From: Plectrocnemia conspersa
Lineage: Eukaryota > Arthropoda > Insecta > Trichoptera > Polycentropodidae
Length of the DNA: 64,000 nt
Assembly: GCA_009617715.1 (NCBI GenBank)
Contig: VTFK01000227.1
Coordinates: 1-64,000, forward strand
Reading direction: 5' to 3'
Position 1 is the stretch's first letter. The number at the start of each line of letters is the position of its first letter. Under the pieces are notes generated by a model, which was not told the DNA's origin, made no database searches, and saw nothing but the letters and a program-made list of their open reading frames with translations. A program made the translations under genes and the position numbers. Of this stretch, positions 20,141-34,580 are shown one piece after another.

Positions 20141-22140
20141 TTCTCAAATATTTTGCAGTCCATGTGCATTTTATGGATAGATTTTTTAATTAATCGGAAA
20201 TAAGAGAATAAAGTTTTGTTTGTAAAAGAAAATGAGAAACTCATTTTTTTCTTGCAAACTTCCAACTTTCGTGCTATTTTTTTGTTATCCAAGTCTTATC
20301 GGTAATGTTGTTGCCTAACAAAAGTTGAATTCTTTCCACTTTACTTCAAAAAAGATCGCAAAACACAAAATTGATTATAATATAATATGTACCAAAATTA
20401 TTCTTTATCCAACGGGTTAAGGACTTAGCAGTGGTAGAAATTGTTTTTTTTCATATTCAGCGATTAAACATGAAGTCGTAAAATCTATTTTATACTATAT
20501 CGTTTTGTTGTATGAAATTAGATATTCTCAAAGAAACTATACAATAATTTATAAAATCACCATAAGCTTAATTTGAATTGAAATTGTCTTTTATGTATGT
20601 TGTATAGATATACCTTTAGAATGACACCTATTCTGATATGACTCCACTGGCGTTTTAACAGAAAGTCAAACTACCTATAGCTATAGATAGCTCCAACTCA
20701 TTTCCTCTCGTAGAAGAGGAGGAGGTGGCGGAGGCGGTCGGCTCATTTTTTCTTTTCCTTTTTTTCCATCGTCTCCTCCAAGAAGTTTTTAATATTCGTC
20801 GAGCGCGCAAAGGTGAAAGGATTGCCGGTTTAAATAGCCTACTTCCTGGGGTCCGTCGTGCATCTTTAATCCTCGGCTCGCACCTTGTAAACCGAGACAA
20901 AGGACGAGAATAATAAAGGATAATAATAAAAGAGCTCTGCGAAGAAATTCATTGTTTGCTCTTGCCGCGTCGCGAATGGGATTTGTTGGCTCTCGCACGC
21001 ACCGCGTTGCCGTCTCGTCTGCTTTAACCTTGGAGACTGGGTATCCATAGACGCCCGTGGAAGTTAGCAGAATACCCTTGATTCTAGGGCGAAAGGAAAA
21101 TCGGCTAAATCCAAAGCTATACGATTTACTGAGGCTCATGATTTCAGGGAAATCCCTTTACTTCTGCAGAGACTTGGACATAACTAGATGCTCCAAATAC
21201 AGAGTCCTCAACTTAAGTGATTTTGAAGACTGTGTTCACGCAAGTCCCTAACACGATAACAGAGAAGAGTCGGAAAAAACTGCCAGATCAATCATAGAAA
21301 AATCTTTAACATGTTTTATAGTATCTAAAGATTGATTAACACCTCTACTTAGTGGAAATGTTACTGAGAATATCAAAAACAAATCACTTCAAATTTAATC
21401 CACAACGAAAACCTAAGTATCTAAAAGAATATTTACAAAACATTGTATGTAATATGGAAATCTAATCGAAGAGCATGAATGATTAAAGAAATTATTGGAG
21501 ACGTATAACAACAAGTAATTCGCTATGTGACTATAATATAATAAAAACATAAACATAATATTTCTTCTTCTAAATACAAACAATGGATCAAAGTGTAATA
21601 CATAAATTTAAAAAGTATTACATACAGATCACATTTGGGCAAATAGTTGGTGCTATTGATAGACAATGAACAACAAAGTGCTGATGGAGCTTAAAGACAA
21701 AGAAAATAAGACTTTTTAGAAAGACAGCAAGATAATAAATAATAGGATGACATCACATTTAAATATGATTTGCGAAAGTGTCAAAAGCAGTGATTTTTCG
21801 ACTTAAACCAAAACCTTCGGAAGCAATTAATCGCGTAAGTCAAGGACTTATTGTAATTATTTTTTTTTCAGTCTATCATCTACATAAATTATGTTATTGG
21901 ACATAATTTAACTCATTTACTTCTAGTATCTCAAGTTATATTTTTTCTTTCCTTATGAGGAAACAGCTGAAATGGACCAGTTGTTAAGATTGAGTTCGTG
22001 TTCTTATGATTTGCAAATATATGCAAATTTAAAAAACATACTGAACTATGCATAAAAATAACATTTTCTAGCAATTGTAAAATACACGATTTTGCTCTTT
22101 ATCGAAAACCTATGAATATTATTAAATACGATACGAAAGC
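20141..22140. other. Intergenic DNA with a moderately GC-rich patch
   Basis: The 20655-21060 stretch is GC-richer and open in several frames, but no frame shows a known domain. It could be a regulatory module of the brk desert. The remainder has no recognised feature. Confidence 0.35.
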
Positions 22141-22144
22141 TTAT

Positions 22145-22510
22145 CGAGCCCGGACCCTGAGAAAACAATGATTCCGGGCCTCATGACAAAAATGGCATTT
22201 TATATATATTTTCAACATCGTAATATAAGTTCTTGAATAAATAATAATAGGTACAGGTACGCCCATAAACAACATAAAATTTCAATGAAAGTCACTTCTC
22301 AAAAAGATCGTCTCGCCTTTAAAATGTAGTAAAATAAACCATAAATCAAAATCAGTACTTGAAAAACTTGCTTCTATTTATATTATATATACAGGGCCGC
22401 TGAGAGCGATTCTGTGTCCTAGGAAAACAATATGACAAAAATGGCATTTTATATATTTTTAACATTGTAATATAATTTCTTGAAAAAATAATACTAGGTA
22501 CGAGTTAACT
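22145..22510. repeat. Direct repeat pair about 270 bp apart
   Basis: GAAAACAAT, then ATGACAAAAATGGCATTTTA, then AACAT-GTAATATAA and TTCTTGAA with an AATAATA-TAGGTAC end occur at about 22162-22258 and 22421-22503, with few differences. This is a local tandem duplication with a spacer. Confidence 0.75.
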
Positions 22511-22679
22511 CTTTCTATGCTACAAATAAATATAAAAATTAGCCATCGTTACGACATATTTTTTGAAATCATATTTTTTGCGAAATGTTTTAATTAGGCA
22601 TTAAAAATGAATGAAAATATCTACTCATAATATCTACTTGCTAATTAGTCGTGTTTTCGTTCCTGCTCAGTGTTGCCAT

Positions 22680-22910
22680 ATAGTGAACTTCAAAAGCAAT
22701 AAAATCGTGCCATCGCGGTGGAAACGCTTAAGACTTTTTATAACAATATTACGAGTGAGAATCGAATAAAGCACATCAAAACCGAATTTTGACCAATAGG
22801 AGAGCGCATGAAACAATTATCTCTTCTCAGAACTCAAAAATCCACGTCAAAGAAATAAAATCGTGTCGTCGCCGTCCAAGTGGGAACGCTCGTTACCAAG
22901 CGTTCCCACT
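22680..22910. repeat. Repeat ending in a 12-bp-stem hairpin
   Basis: This is the longer copy of the 20.0 kb repeat. AATAAAATCGTG occurs twice within it (about 22696 and 22855). It ends in AGTGGGAACGCT, an eight-base loop and AGCGTTCCCACT at 22879-22910, a perfect stem. The layout suggests a small non-autonomous element. Confidence 0.7.
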
Positions 22911-24665
22911 GGTAATTTTTTTTACTTTCACTCATAAGTTGACTACCATTTTTTTTAAATAAATCTTTAATACGTAATTGGTCTTGCGGTAAGTTATAAA
23001 TAAAATTGGATACAGGGGTGATTACAGTAAAATTAAATATGCAATTCAACGTAATTTTTTGTATGAAGCTTAATTGACAAAACGCACAAATTTGTGTACA
23101 CGGTATTTAATATGTTAATAAGTATTTTAAAATTAGGTAGGATTGCATAAATTAAAGCAATTAATTTTATTTTTAGCAGTATTTCTTACAGCAAATTAAA
23201 ATATAATAAACCAGAACGAATGTAGTAATATATAAAAAATATCTCGACGCTAAGCGATCTTGTTCTTGTGGCAAAGCATATCACACGTTACATAATACGT
23301 GCTGAGAATATCAGATGACACTCGTTTAGAATGACTTATGAGCATATGACAAAGATTATTTTTATTATTATTTTTTTTTTATTTTGGGCCTCGATAATCT
23401 CGTTAAGGTCGCCAATATTTGCGATTAGATAAGATAACCTGCAATAATTTTGAAAGTCAACAATATAAAAAAATTGAGATTAATAATTGTGTCAAACTAA
23501 TTAATAAATAAATAAATTACATAAACCCACCACGCACCACCTTTTGTTGGCTGTCGTCAGTTTGTCTGCCGCTGCCTGGTACTTGACATGTGGGCAGCAA
23601 AGCGCCATTCTCGGAAACACCTTCATAAATATTCCAGCTTCAACCGAGCCTTCAATCGAATATGCCCCTTAATGCACTCAATGCGCTTAGATTATCGATT
23701 AGAATCGCTTGAATTGATTCATATTTTTTATTTGAAACTATTATCAACATTCTTTAGTAAAGCGAGCTAATATCAGCCTTATAGTAATATATAATAAGAT
23801 CTCGAATCGTATTTTGATTCGGATACAAACCATGAATGAACGGTCGTGGACGGCCGTTTCATTTCTACGTGGGACTGTGAAAATATTTCTTATAGTCGTG
23901 GATGTTTTTAAGGATCACTTTTGTATGACTATGCAACGGAAACGATTTATAAAACAGGATACGGCGGCGGCGCTTCGAGCTATAAACAACGACAAGATTG
24001 TGCGGTTTACAGTCGTTTTTTCAATATGGCGCTTGTGGGAGTTGTGACGTTTTGGTGTTGCGTTATTATTGGGTCGAATGCTTGTGACCGATTCTAGGAA
24101 AATATGTGGACAGATTTTTTCTTTTTTAATTATTTCGCAGTTGTTTTCAATTTTGTCAATTCAATCATACGAGATTTAAAGTGTGAGTTTTTCCGAAGAA
24201 TCTCATACAACTCTATTATAAAAAAATTGAATAGCAATCTTGATACTATGACAAAAATATGACAAAAAATCTCGAGTGTATACCATATTAATCATGAACT
24301 ATGATGTCACCGCTTGACGAATTCGAACGAACAGAACGGAAGCACAAAGAGAGATGACATCATGTGCTAGCAATTATGATTAATTTTAATATTTTATATA
24401 ATTATACTAATTAATTCCTGTGTTAATATGTTTATTAATTTATATAAAAATGTCTACATATTTATTTAAATTAAATTAAAACCATTGTGACATAACAGGT
24501 CCAATGCGTCACAATGGGCAAAAAACAATTTATAATATTATTTTAATACACAGGAAATAATAGATTGTAAGAAAAAAAGAAGAAAATCATGTAATATTAA
24601 AGTTTAATAATACGAACTGGACCAGCTCCTCGTAAATGATATTAAATAGTGCAATATGCAATGCC
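22911..24665. other. Intergenic DNA
   Basis: No gene is supported. Frames at 23588-23770 and 23814-24047 have no recognised motif. The strip at 24470-24520 (AAACCATTGTGACATAACA) resembles 16922-16950 next to the RT relic, suggesting another trace of the same retroelement. Confidence 0.35.
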
Positions 24666-24800
24666 AGCGTATTAAGGAGCCGGATAGCGAGTTGGCTGGT
24701 GTGGACGTGCTGGCTCTAACAGATATCAAAAGAGGACGCGATCATGATTCTTTAAGACGTTCCGGAACCAAAAGCTGGAATTTATTACGAATAGTATGAT
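24666..24800. repeat. Dispersed repeat, copy at 24.7 kb
   Basis: Diverged direct copy of the 16.1-16.3 kb block (GTATTAAGGAGC, GCGAGT, GTGTGGACGTG, GGACGCGATC). No coding potential is visible. Confidence 0.5.
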
Positions 24801-27800
24801 TGTCAACAGTATTCTTCAGTAATTTGAAGAACTACTTAGCGATAAACAACTTTCTGCGAAAGCTTAGCGAATTGTATCCCAATGCTCTTAAAAAAAGGCT
24901 GTGCTATAAAGCATCCTCAATGATATAAAGCATCCTCTACATTTTTATTCAAATTATATTTTCAAATATTTATTTTTATTGTTTTGTAAAACAAGTTTCC
25001 GTCGGTGGTGAAGTTTAACCATTTAACCGCGCGGCCTGTATAATGTTGCTGTGGTTTAAAAAATCTAATCTAGTAAACAAAGCACTAGCGGCGTAGCGGT
25101 TAGTCTTTGACTAGTAGAATCATATACATAACTGATTTTTCAACTATATTTCGACCGACGACTAACTGTGAAATATTATATCGAAAGTTTATGGATTAAA
25201 ATATGAAATACCCAGGACTCGAGATCAACATTTTAGTGTACCCACAGATCAAGAATACCGGGAATTATTTACTGAGACACGTCAAATCGACATGTCCTAC
25301 GTTAAGTGTCATAAGTTATTTACAAGGCATAGGATACTACTGTTTGTGGTTAATACATTCATGCATGACTATTTCCAGATAACATTACAGCAACGGAAAA
25401 TAAGGAAAAATTATTTACTAAAAAATTATGAAATTAGGCGTTTGCTATTGAACGAAACTCGTTTTTTCCCATTGTTCGAAATGGCTGACAATTTGACAAC
25501 AGTCTATTGACAGATGGTACCTTTTAAAAACAAACTTGTTTCGATACTACTAGCTCCATCTCTTTTTCTAAGGATTTTCTAAGGACTTATTGACCTACCT
25601 TACGCTGTTTCGACTTGCGCGATATTTCATGGAACGTATCTACCGCGTAAATCGAGGGATGAGTGTATACCTATTGTATATTAATGTTACATTGTAGTTT
25701 ATATATTTTTTCAGAACATTACGATAATAATTAATGAAAAAATTATTACCTCTTAAAATATGGGTTAAATAATTTAATTAATTTAAGTCTTCCGATATAT
25801 GTTCCAGAGCTTTTAAAATTACTTAGACGTCATCAGAAATATAATGTAAATAAATGTTTTTAGTAACTGATTATATGAATATTTACTATAAAACGAATTT
25901 GTGATCCAAACTAATTTAATAAAATTTGCAATAATGATAAATAAGACCTGTCCCTCTTTTCCCCCCTCCCCTTATACCTCCATCATGAATAATCGTATAT
26001 AAAACCGTTTTTTTTTATTATTTTGATATTTTAATTATGGTCGATTTATAAAACAAACATAGCGGCTGAATATCGGGGAGACACTTCATACTCGTACATA
26101 TACATAATTTGTTTGTAAATCGTCAATTGACCGCGAACCGGAAGCGCGAAGCGTCTGGCATACTTGGGCTTGGCTCCATGCTGGCTGGGCCGGTTTCTCG
26201 CGCGTATTTATCGCCGGCCGTAGCGACCGCCAACCGGTGGCGCAATGGAATCTTTCGACGGCGCACAGTGGTACAGATTTGCAATCTAGTGGCAAATGCG
26301 AGTTAATTTATTTGTACGACTTTAACATATTTTTTATCTATACAATTTGTCAAAATTCGGTTTAGATATGCTTCATTCGATTGTCATGGTGGTCGCGTAA
26401 TGCGTTATAAATATAACAGCATTGTTTTATTTCATCATTTACCACGAAATAAAAAATATAATGTTTACGTAAGCACAGAGACACCCTTATACTATATTTG
26501 CGTTAACACAGTCAGTTCGAGAACTATCCATTTCATCATTATTCATAATTGAGAAAGGTGGCAAGCTTAGGTTTACGCTACTATAGCTCTAGAGCACACG
26601 ATACATTCGATACACTTATCATTATTTCGATTGATTGATAAATATTAAAAATATAGTAATGATTTTAATTTCTATATATTTGTTCAAAATATAAACAGGA
26701 GTAATGATAAGTATATCTATCGAACGCATATCCATATCGTATGCTTTAGCAAGTCTAACGATACCTAGCAGTTATGTTATGTAACAGATAAATTACCGCG
26801 CCACCGGCCTAGCCTAACTTTTTTTATGATAGGGATGGCTGGCGAAGTGAAAACAAAAACAGATTTTTGATTATTTTTTCATGACCATCGGGAAGCAACT
26901 ACAATGGTTTCGTTTATGGAAGATCACCCAGGATAAAAAAAATGCTTCATTTGAGTTGGCACAGATAGAGATAGATTGCTCTAAATAAGCCTTTTACTCA
27001 TTCATCACAGCATATGTGAGAGACACAGAGAAACTTCTTTATTTTGCACTTCTTTGTATTTTAATTAACCAGAACATTTCAGTTTTCGACATCGCCATCC
27101 CAAATTGACACTGGGTGGAATTACATCTATATATTGGGTATTACCTAGTAATAACCTATTGTTCAATAAAAATATATATATCAAATAGATCTGATCACTC
27201 AGCATCAAATCCTGAAATTATTTATCGCAATTTAAACTATAGTTACCATCAATCTGTTTTCACATTTGCCTACAATATTTTACTAGGATTAAGAAGTTTT
27301 TTATTATTATTTTTATAAAAATTAAAAAGTAAAAATGTCAGTTAATGTGTTGGTCTAGACTAGAGTCACCACGTATGCAATTATATAAATGAAGTATTCC
27401 AAAATATTTTCATAGTGTCTAGATAGAATCTGGCTAGATTATATTAATCAACCACTGTGCGGCCGCGTGATATCACGGACCTACATATATACGTGCACTT
27501 ATACGGATATGTGTATGTATGCATGAAAAAAAATCAAAGAGATAATTGTTTGTAACGATACAAAAACGCCGTCGCGGCCGTTATTGTTGTTGACACGATG
27601 AGGCGATAATGTTTTTGCGAAAAGCATAAGTCATTATTTATTATCGCTATCATTGGTTGTGTTTCATAGTCGCAGGATATGGCATTTTTGTTAAATGCGT
27701 AATTCGATTTCAATTAATTCTCATGCGTTCTGAGGTAAATTTGCGTAAAAATGTAAAAAAAGTATTGTAGTAAATATAAATATAAGAACAAGATAAAGCA

Positions 27801-28140
27801 AGGATTTGAGATTGGAAAGACGCTTGTCTATATCGATCTAATATGTAGAGATATTACTATATAAAATTTTACTTTTTATATAATACTTACAATACATAAC
27901 GAGCACAAAGCGCCAATTTATAAGCGGGTAGCGCGAAACAGCCGCATTTCGCATAAAATCTAGTTATAAATATTTGTATATAATGTTAAGGACGAACTTT
28001 AAATTTTGATTCTCAGTTATTTTTAGAAAAATCGTTTTTTTTTTAATTAGACGCTGTATCAAATTTTAATTATTTAATTCAGTGTATTAGTAAATATATT
28101 AATTAAAAAAATAAAATATTGTTATATGGGCATAGTTAAA
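24801..28140. other. Intergenic DNA with a GC patch and MITE remnant
   Basis: The GC-rich patch at 26130-26250 is open on both strands but has no known domain. Bases 26510-26760 resemble the 9.3 kb MITE in inverted layout. A NotI-like GCGGCCGC and CGTGATATCACG palindrome lie at about 27461-27475. No host gene is seen. Confidence 0.35.
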
Positions 28141-28149
28141 TTTAGCCAG

Positions 28150-28320
28150 AAGCACATTATAAGTAACCTTTGTTATGGGGGCATTATCATACGATCCGTT
28201 AAGACACTGATAATACCGAGCTCGTAACAATAATAATTATTTTATGTCGTGTCAATAAGTTTATTAATAAACATGGAAGCTGAAGTTACCGAGAGTTTAA
28301 TTAGAAAACCACATACCTTC
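28150..28320 (-). repeat. Dispersed repeat family A, copy 1
   Basis: The reverse complement contains AACTCTCGGTAACTTCAGC, CCATGTTTATTAATAAACTT, ATTGACACGACATAAAATAA and GGTATTATCAGTGTC. It shares these in order with the copies at 31.2, 31.7, 33.5, 34.5 and 41.7 kb. Non-coding and diverged. Confidence 0.6.
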
Positions 28321-31234
28321 CTAGAAATATTTATGCCTGCGCTACACTTTCTGGAAGTTGGCTAAGGTTGGCCAAGGACGGAGAATATAGTGGGTTAATT
28401 CGGAGTTACTTCGGTCGAGTTCGTGTCGAGAAGTTGTCCGAGGTTACCGAGAACGGGAGGTAAAGTGGGGGTAATTCAGTCGACTTTGCCAGCTTCGAGC
28501 GCTTCCGAACATTGTCGGCAAATGGACCGAAGTCGGAGCTGCCCTTTCGAGCGCGAGTGGTGAGATACTTCCCTTTTCGCTCTCTCGCGTGTTAAGTGAC
28601 GAGAGTAAGAGAGATAACGATATGGTTTTTCGCAAACTGAGATAGAACGAGTAACTCAGTTCAATTTCAGTATGCGCGTAGGCGTCCTATAGTCAACACG
28701 CATGTCGAGCGCTGCATCGTGATCACGTGGGCAAGTTATAATACCACATGCTTATCGGGGATTTCAACAGACTCTTACTGACATCTTTGAATATTTTAGG
28801 ACACCAAAAGGGATTAATTATATTTTTGATAGTATATTCTTCTTACAGATATCGTTATTATATTTTTTTTCATATAAAATTAAATAATTAGTGTATTTTC
28901 CTAGATCGGTTTATATAAATGTCACACCATAACGAATTCTTAATTAGAATCGATGGCGACAAATTCTAGGATAGTCACAGATGTGGTGTTCGTATTCTGA
29001 AGTGTCATTTTTATGCCTTATGCCATTTTGCAAAAGCCGACAAAGATTTTGCGTAAATCGAATATTTACGACCGAAAAGTTTTCACTGATATTGTATTGG
29101 TGAGTGCCCACACAAATTTTTATAATTGTCAGTAGCGTAATTTTAATAATATGACAATTTAAAAATTGTGATTATTTGGCACATTTTTCGATCGCGCGCA
29201 AATATGCCAGCTGTACGTGACAGCAGCCGCCGTGCGAACGTCCGGACGGCATATGAATTTTGTGGCAGTGTGACTTCGGTTCGGACAACTTCCAGAGAGT
29301 GATATCATTTTGATTTTTGTCGGTTTAATAAAGCCGTAGCGTTAATTATTCGCTTAAATTACAGTCGTCAGTATTAAAGATCACAAGCTTATTTCTAAAT
29401 ATTTGTTAATTGATAATAAAGGATTTATTTTAATTAAGTTGTTACATTAAAGAGTTAATCATTACTGTACAGTATCACTGCTACTTCAATAACATAGTTT
29501 GTTGTTTTCAGATAGATTTATTAAATTATAATAATCTTTGTGGGGAATGATTTAAGCTGGCTACTTTGGACCAACGCGGTTTTTATATGGTAACACTGCG
29601 GCAGCGAAGACTGTCATTTCGATTGGCGATGTAACGGGAGGAGTAAAATTAATTTTATAACCATGTTACTATATAAACAATAAAAAAATATTCTGCAGCG
29701 GATAATCTGTGTCTCAGCAGATAATAAATGAAATTAGAATTATTAAGTTAAAATAATTATTTAGTCAATATTTAAATTTAATTTTAATTAAAAATTATAC
29801 AACATTTTTTGATGGATGGCAATTAAATACAGATAAGCCCACTGTAGTAGTATTTATTAAAGTTATTAGGTAATATAATGGTTACATTGCTATTATGTGT
29901 GTGGTCAACCAATGATTTTTAATCAAATAAATTTGCCTCCTATCATTTTTTCATATCATTGGAGCATTCGCTCCAGAATATCAACTATGAAAAAGGGTTG
30001 TATGCAACAATCTAATTGTAACGGTTAGATCCATCATACAATTCTATGTATAAGTTTGGTGGATGGATGGTGACGGGTGGCAATCAGGCAGATTGGGCTG
30101 CTACAGTAGAAGAATGGTTATAATAGTTACATAGTTACTGATTGTTATGAATGAGATCAGCGAAAGAGGCGCCGCCGGTCGTAGTCAACCAAAGAATGTG
30201 TTACTTTCGCCACCACCACGTCAATGTTACTAAAGTGCATAAAACATACACTTATATTTTATTATTATTATTATTATTATATAAAATATATTTAACTATA
30301 ATATATGTTAATTTGAGGATTAATAAGAAATACAAGTTATAGATCACGTAGCACTATTGCTAGCCGTTGCAGACTCTAGCCTTGTCTTCTATTGAATTTT
30401 AGTGAAAAATGATAATTTTCTCGTGCGAAAATAAACCATGACATCACTCGAGCGCCGGATTAATAACAATAAAAACAACGATTCAAATGTTAATAAGTTT
30501 AATTTTATGTATGCTAAAAAAGTAGCTTGACGCGCAAAATAGCTCTTTATCCCGTTTGATACCAGTTTTCCAAAATGATATCATACACGTTTGATTCGAA
30601 GTAGTATATGTATGTGTGTTTTTCGCCAAAGATTTTTTGCGAGCAAAATAAACTGTATGTATATATTCGACACCCACCCACCACCACCTGGTAGGTTACA
30701 TCACACGACCAGAAACCGGTCGCTAATTTATCGACGCCGGGTATACTTTATTTTATTGTGTTTTCTCTGGTCGGCTCTCTGTTCGTCTTATCGAAAAATT
30801 ACCATTTTTATTTTCGGCGACTCATTCATGAACGGACGTTCATTCATGCGAATAAAATTAAACGCGCGCCGTAAAAACAACAAAATAAACAAAATCTTAT
30901 AATCAATGCGACAAGATATCTATAATTAAACTTTTGATAGTTTTTTTTATATGAACACCAATCGTCTCACCTCAGCTAAAAGCTATAAAATAGCAAAGAA
31001 AAGACTCAATCAATGATGTACATATTTTTTGATGTCACCATATTTATGAAAACCTGCCACAAAATAAAGTTATAGTAAATGTATATTATCAAGCATCCTG
31101 AAGAACGACGTGTTACAGAAAGTTTTATGATAATTCCCCCAAAACAAAGGATATTCCCCTATTTATAACAATATGTTAAATATAAATTTGACTATAACAA
31201 GGAAACGAAACGTTTGCTGTCACTACGTTAACAT
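28321..31234. other. Intergenic DNA
   Basis: No gene is supported. An (ATT)n microsatellite lies at about 30258-30282. GC-richer strips at 28370-28620 and 29210-29290 are candidates for regulatory modules only. Confidence 0.35.
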
Positions 31235-31400
31235 TAAAGCTTAAAATATCATATTGCTTTCAGTATCATACGGTCGTTCATGACACTGATAATATCGATC
31301 TTCATTTAAGTCGCCGCTATTATTTTATATCTTGTCAATATGTTTAATAACAAACCTGGAGGCTGAAATTATCGACAGTTTAATTATAATATAATACCGC
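31235..31400 (-). repeat. Dispersed repeat family A, copy 2
   Basis: The reverse complement matches copy 1: a TCGATAATTTCAGCCTCCAG-type start, then GTTTGTTATTAAACATATTG, and CGATATTATCAGTGTC near the end. It is followed on the right by an inverted partner at 31690-31840, so the pair could form a fold-back. Confidence 0.6.
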
Positions 31401-31689
31401 AAATCCTTATAGAAACCATCCACGATTAATCCTCTGTTTCATAGAAAATTTTATCTTATATTTTTAATTAAGCAGCGTTTTGTCCAAGATATTATTTGAA
31501 TAACTTATTTACAGCCTTTTCCCATTCTTCGCTGTATTTCGATATATTTTTTTATGATTCATCGCTTGCTCTAATTCTTGTTTTTTGTTTGCTAGTACAA
31601 ATTCACAATAATTCAAAGATCCTTGTCGTCTATTACTGTAGAAAAGTCGATAAATGGCGCTGTGTCGTTGATGAATTCTATTGTGAAGG

Positions 31690-31850
31690 TTTCGACAAGG
31701 GTTTGAGGCCTTCCAGGCTTATTGATAAACTTATTAACATAACTTAAAATAATCGTTATCGCTATGAGCAAGCTGCGAATTGAGTGAAAATCGATATTAT
31801 CAGTGTCCTGACGGACCGTGTGGTGCGGAATGTTATATAATATGATAATG
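31690..31850 (+). repeat. Dispersed repeat family A, copy 3
   Basis: Plus orientation: AGGCTTATTGATAAACTTAT, AAAATAATCGTTATCGCTAT, then CGATATTATCAGTGTCCTGA and CGGACCGTGTGGTGCGGAAT. An AT-rich ATAATATAAT tract follows. Confidence 0.6.
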
Positions 31851-33460
31851 GTTATATATAATTTTATATAACATGATAATATAATATAATAAAGTAGAAA
31901 GTAGAATATTTTGTGGCATTTGAAACCATAAACAGATTTGAATTCAACGTATAATTTTATGTCAAGTAATTCGATCTTTATGCTCTTATTAAATCTAAAA
32001 TATATTGAATTTATATTGTTTAATATCTTAGTGGTGTAAATAGAAATGTACTAGTAATTAAACGTACACTAGTAAACTTTGCCCTTGTTACACAACTATT
32101 CAAATATATAATTCTAAAATTTAAAGTAATATAAAAAAATAAGAATTGCATAAACATGATATTAATATTTATACAATTTTGATTTAAATTAAAACATTAG
32201 TTTTGCTATAATTTTTTTCAATACATACACGTATAATTTTTTATGAAAACAATCATTATAAATTCACGAGCATAAGTTGTACCCATAAAACTGAAGAAGG
32301 AAACGTGTACCGGAAATTCTTTAAATAATTTGAGATCATTAAAAATTATAGCGCAATTTTCCAAGAAAAAAGCGTTTCATATTTCATGAAAGTATTATAT
32401 TTCGGACCGACTTAAACGAAAGAGATATTTATTAAACTTTAGAATAATTATTTTAAATGATAAAACATACAATATTCATATAACTTCTAATATTAGTTGG
32501 ATCTTAGGAACTGAAACATCTGCGTAAAAATCCAATTAGAATTTTTAGAAAAATATACAAAAATACTAATTTGAGTCTTAATTGATTTTGTAATGTTACA
32601 ATTACTTTATTGTTTATTTTATTACAATGATTATGTTAGATTAATCTAATTTGAGATGTTTTTATCTGTCCATTATTTCTATTTTAACGAATTAATCTGA
32701 TAATTAAACAAATTGCTAAAGCTTCAAAAGTCGGTTTTTAGTCCCTAGTTTGTATATTTCGGAAGCTAATTTCAGTTCTAAAAATTCTCATTGTTAATAA
32801 CACATCTTGTTTTATTGCAAAATACAACTATTAAGATACATTTGTAAACTACTTGGACACGTTATTTTCATTGCAGTGGAACTTTACTGTTTTACAAGAT
32901 AATATTGTGCAAATGGAAAATAATTTTGACGGAGCTATAATTTTACAATATCAGCTCGATGTTCTACTCCAATAGAAACTTGAATTATAGAGTTTGATAA
33001 TTTAAGTACAGCCAATTGTAAAAGACCAAAGAAATATTTCGAACAACCTTTAAAATCTTCAATTAAGTATCAGAAATGTGTTGATGTCAACAAAATGATT
33101 TACTTGCATATTATGGAACTTATGAAATAGAAGAATATATCGCGTTAACTGCTGTTTTAAAAATAGTTAATGGGAAAAGTGCGAAGAAAACATTCGTAAA
33201 ATTAATATAATAAATCATACCGTTTCCGAAAAAAAATCGTATTAAGAGAAACTCAAAGTTACATATATGAAACTGATATTTCAAACATTGACTTTGACAA
33301 CAGCACAGTTGTTATTATTTATATAAATTGCCGTTTCTCTCACCGATGCCACCAATTTTACGTATTTATTTTGCGTATCATTGATGATCCTGTGGCTGTG
33401 AAGGTTTCCAGGAGAAGAAACTTGAAGCTTTCCCTCATTTTCCAGGTTCAAAGTTTATCG
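31851..33460. other. AT-rich intergenic DNA
   Basis: No gene, RNA or identifiable repeat is seen between copies 3 and 4 of repeat family A. Composition is very AT-rich. Confidence 0.4.
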
Positions 33461-33464
33461 CGAA

Positions 33465-33605
33465 AAGTTTCTTAACTCCCATAGCTCCCAACTTCCATGT
33501 TTATTAATAGGCCTATTGACACGAGCTAGCTGCGACTCGGATTAAGGTCGATATTATCAATGATCTGACGAACCGTGTAGTATGGAATGTTATGTGATCC
33601 GACAG
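33465..33605 (+). repeat. Dispersed repeat family A, copy 4
   Basis: CCATGTTTATTAATAGGCCT, ATTGACACGAGCTAGCTGCG, GGTCGATATTATCAATG and CCGTGTAGTATGGAATGTTA align with copy 3. Confidence 0.6.
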
Positions 33606-34439
33606 AATAAATATCGTCTTAAAATAATTATGCGGTTATCATCGCCTATATAAGATTGTATAATCTAAGCATGGTTTTGTCGCCCTTTGGATGTTCATAC
33701 TAGATTTTTCAATAATGAAGATTAACAGTGGAAAGTTGCGTAAAATCTGTACGTAGATGTACATATGGTGCTAGAGCAATGATTGTCAAAATTTTTTGAT
33801 TTGTAGCAAAAGTTAAGCTGGTGGCAATGAACTTTTACTCACTGTATGATACTTCGATATACTCGTAGTAAAAAAATATTAGCAGAATTAGATGTGCTTT
33901 TCGATACTTTCATTTATTTAATTTTGACAGGTGTATGATTTCAAACTTTGATTCATATAGGTCAGGTGGGGAAAGAACGAATGAAGAGGATGTATAAGAT
34001 TAAATTGCAATAGTTTTTATTAAGTAGAAATACGATTTTGTTAATTTTATTTCATAATTACTAGTCGTAACGAGGGCCTTTTCATTTATGGTCAGTCATT
34101 AACACGAGTTTCAAGAATGAGTTCCCTCACAAACGAGGGCCTTTGTGTGGTCCCAACCTTTACACTGTATTGTCTTGTTTCTCTCAATTGTTAATGAATA
34201 ATCATTTTTGCTCACAAGAATAGGATCCCTCACACTACGTTATCTGTTTGATATTTTCGAAAAACCTAATAATATAAGAATGTCATTATTAGGAATATGA
34301 TCAAAATGGTTATAACCACAGTTTATTTTATAGTTTAATATAATCTTTCTAAAAGTCATATATATTTATATATAAAATAAATCAATTGAAAGTCATAAAC
34401 ATCATTCATTAGCTATTAAAATTTCCAGAATAATTTGAA

Positions 34440-34580
34440 ATTAAATTCAGCTACTTTTCTCACCTTCCAGGTGCAAAGTTTACTGATAAGGGTTTGAGAT
34501 CATCTAATTAAACTCTTGGTAGCTCCAGCTTCCAGGTTTATTGATCACTTAACACGCGAGCGAGCGAAAGGGAATGTATC
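34440..34580 (+). repeat. Dispersed repeat family A, partial copy 5
   Basis: Shares CCTTCCAGGTGCAAAGTTTA, GATAAGGGTTTGAGATC, and CTCTTGGTAGCTCCAGCTTC with the 5' halves of the other copies, then diverges. Confidence 0.5.

Noticed and set aside
23550..23567. GTCGTC-AGTTT-GTCTG as a fourth silencer element
   Set aside because: The second base is T where the consensus requires A or G, so it is not an exact match and lies 18 kb from brk.
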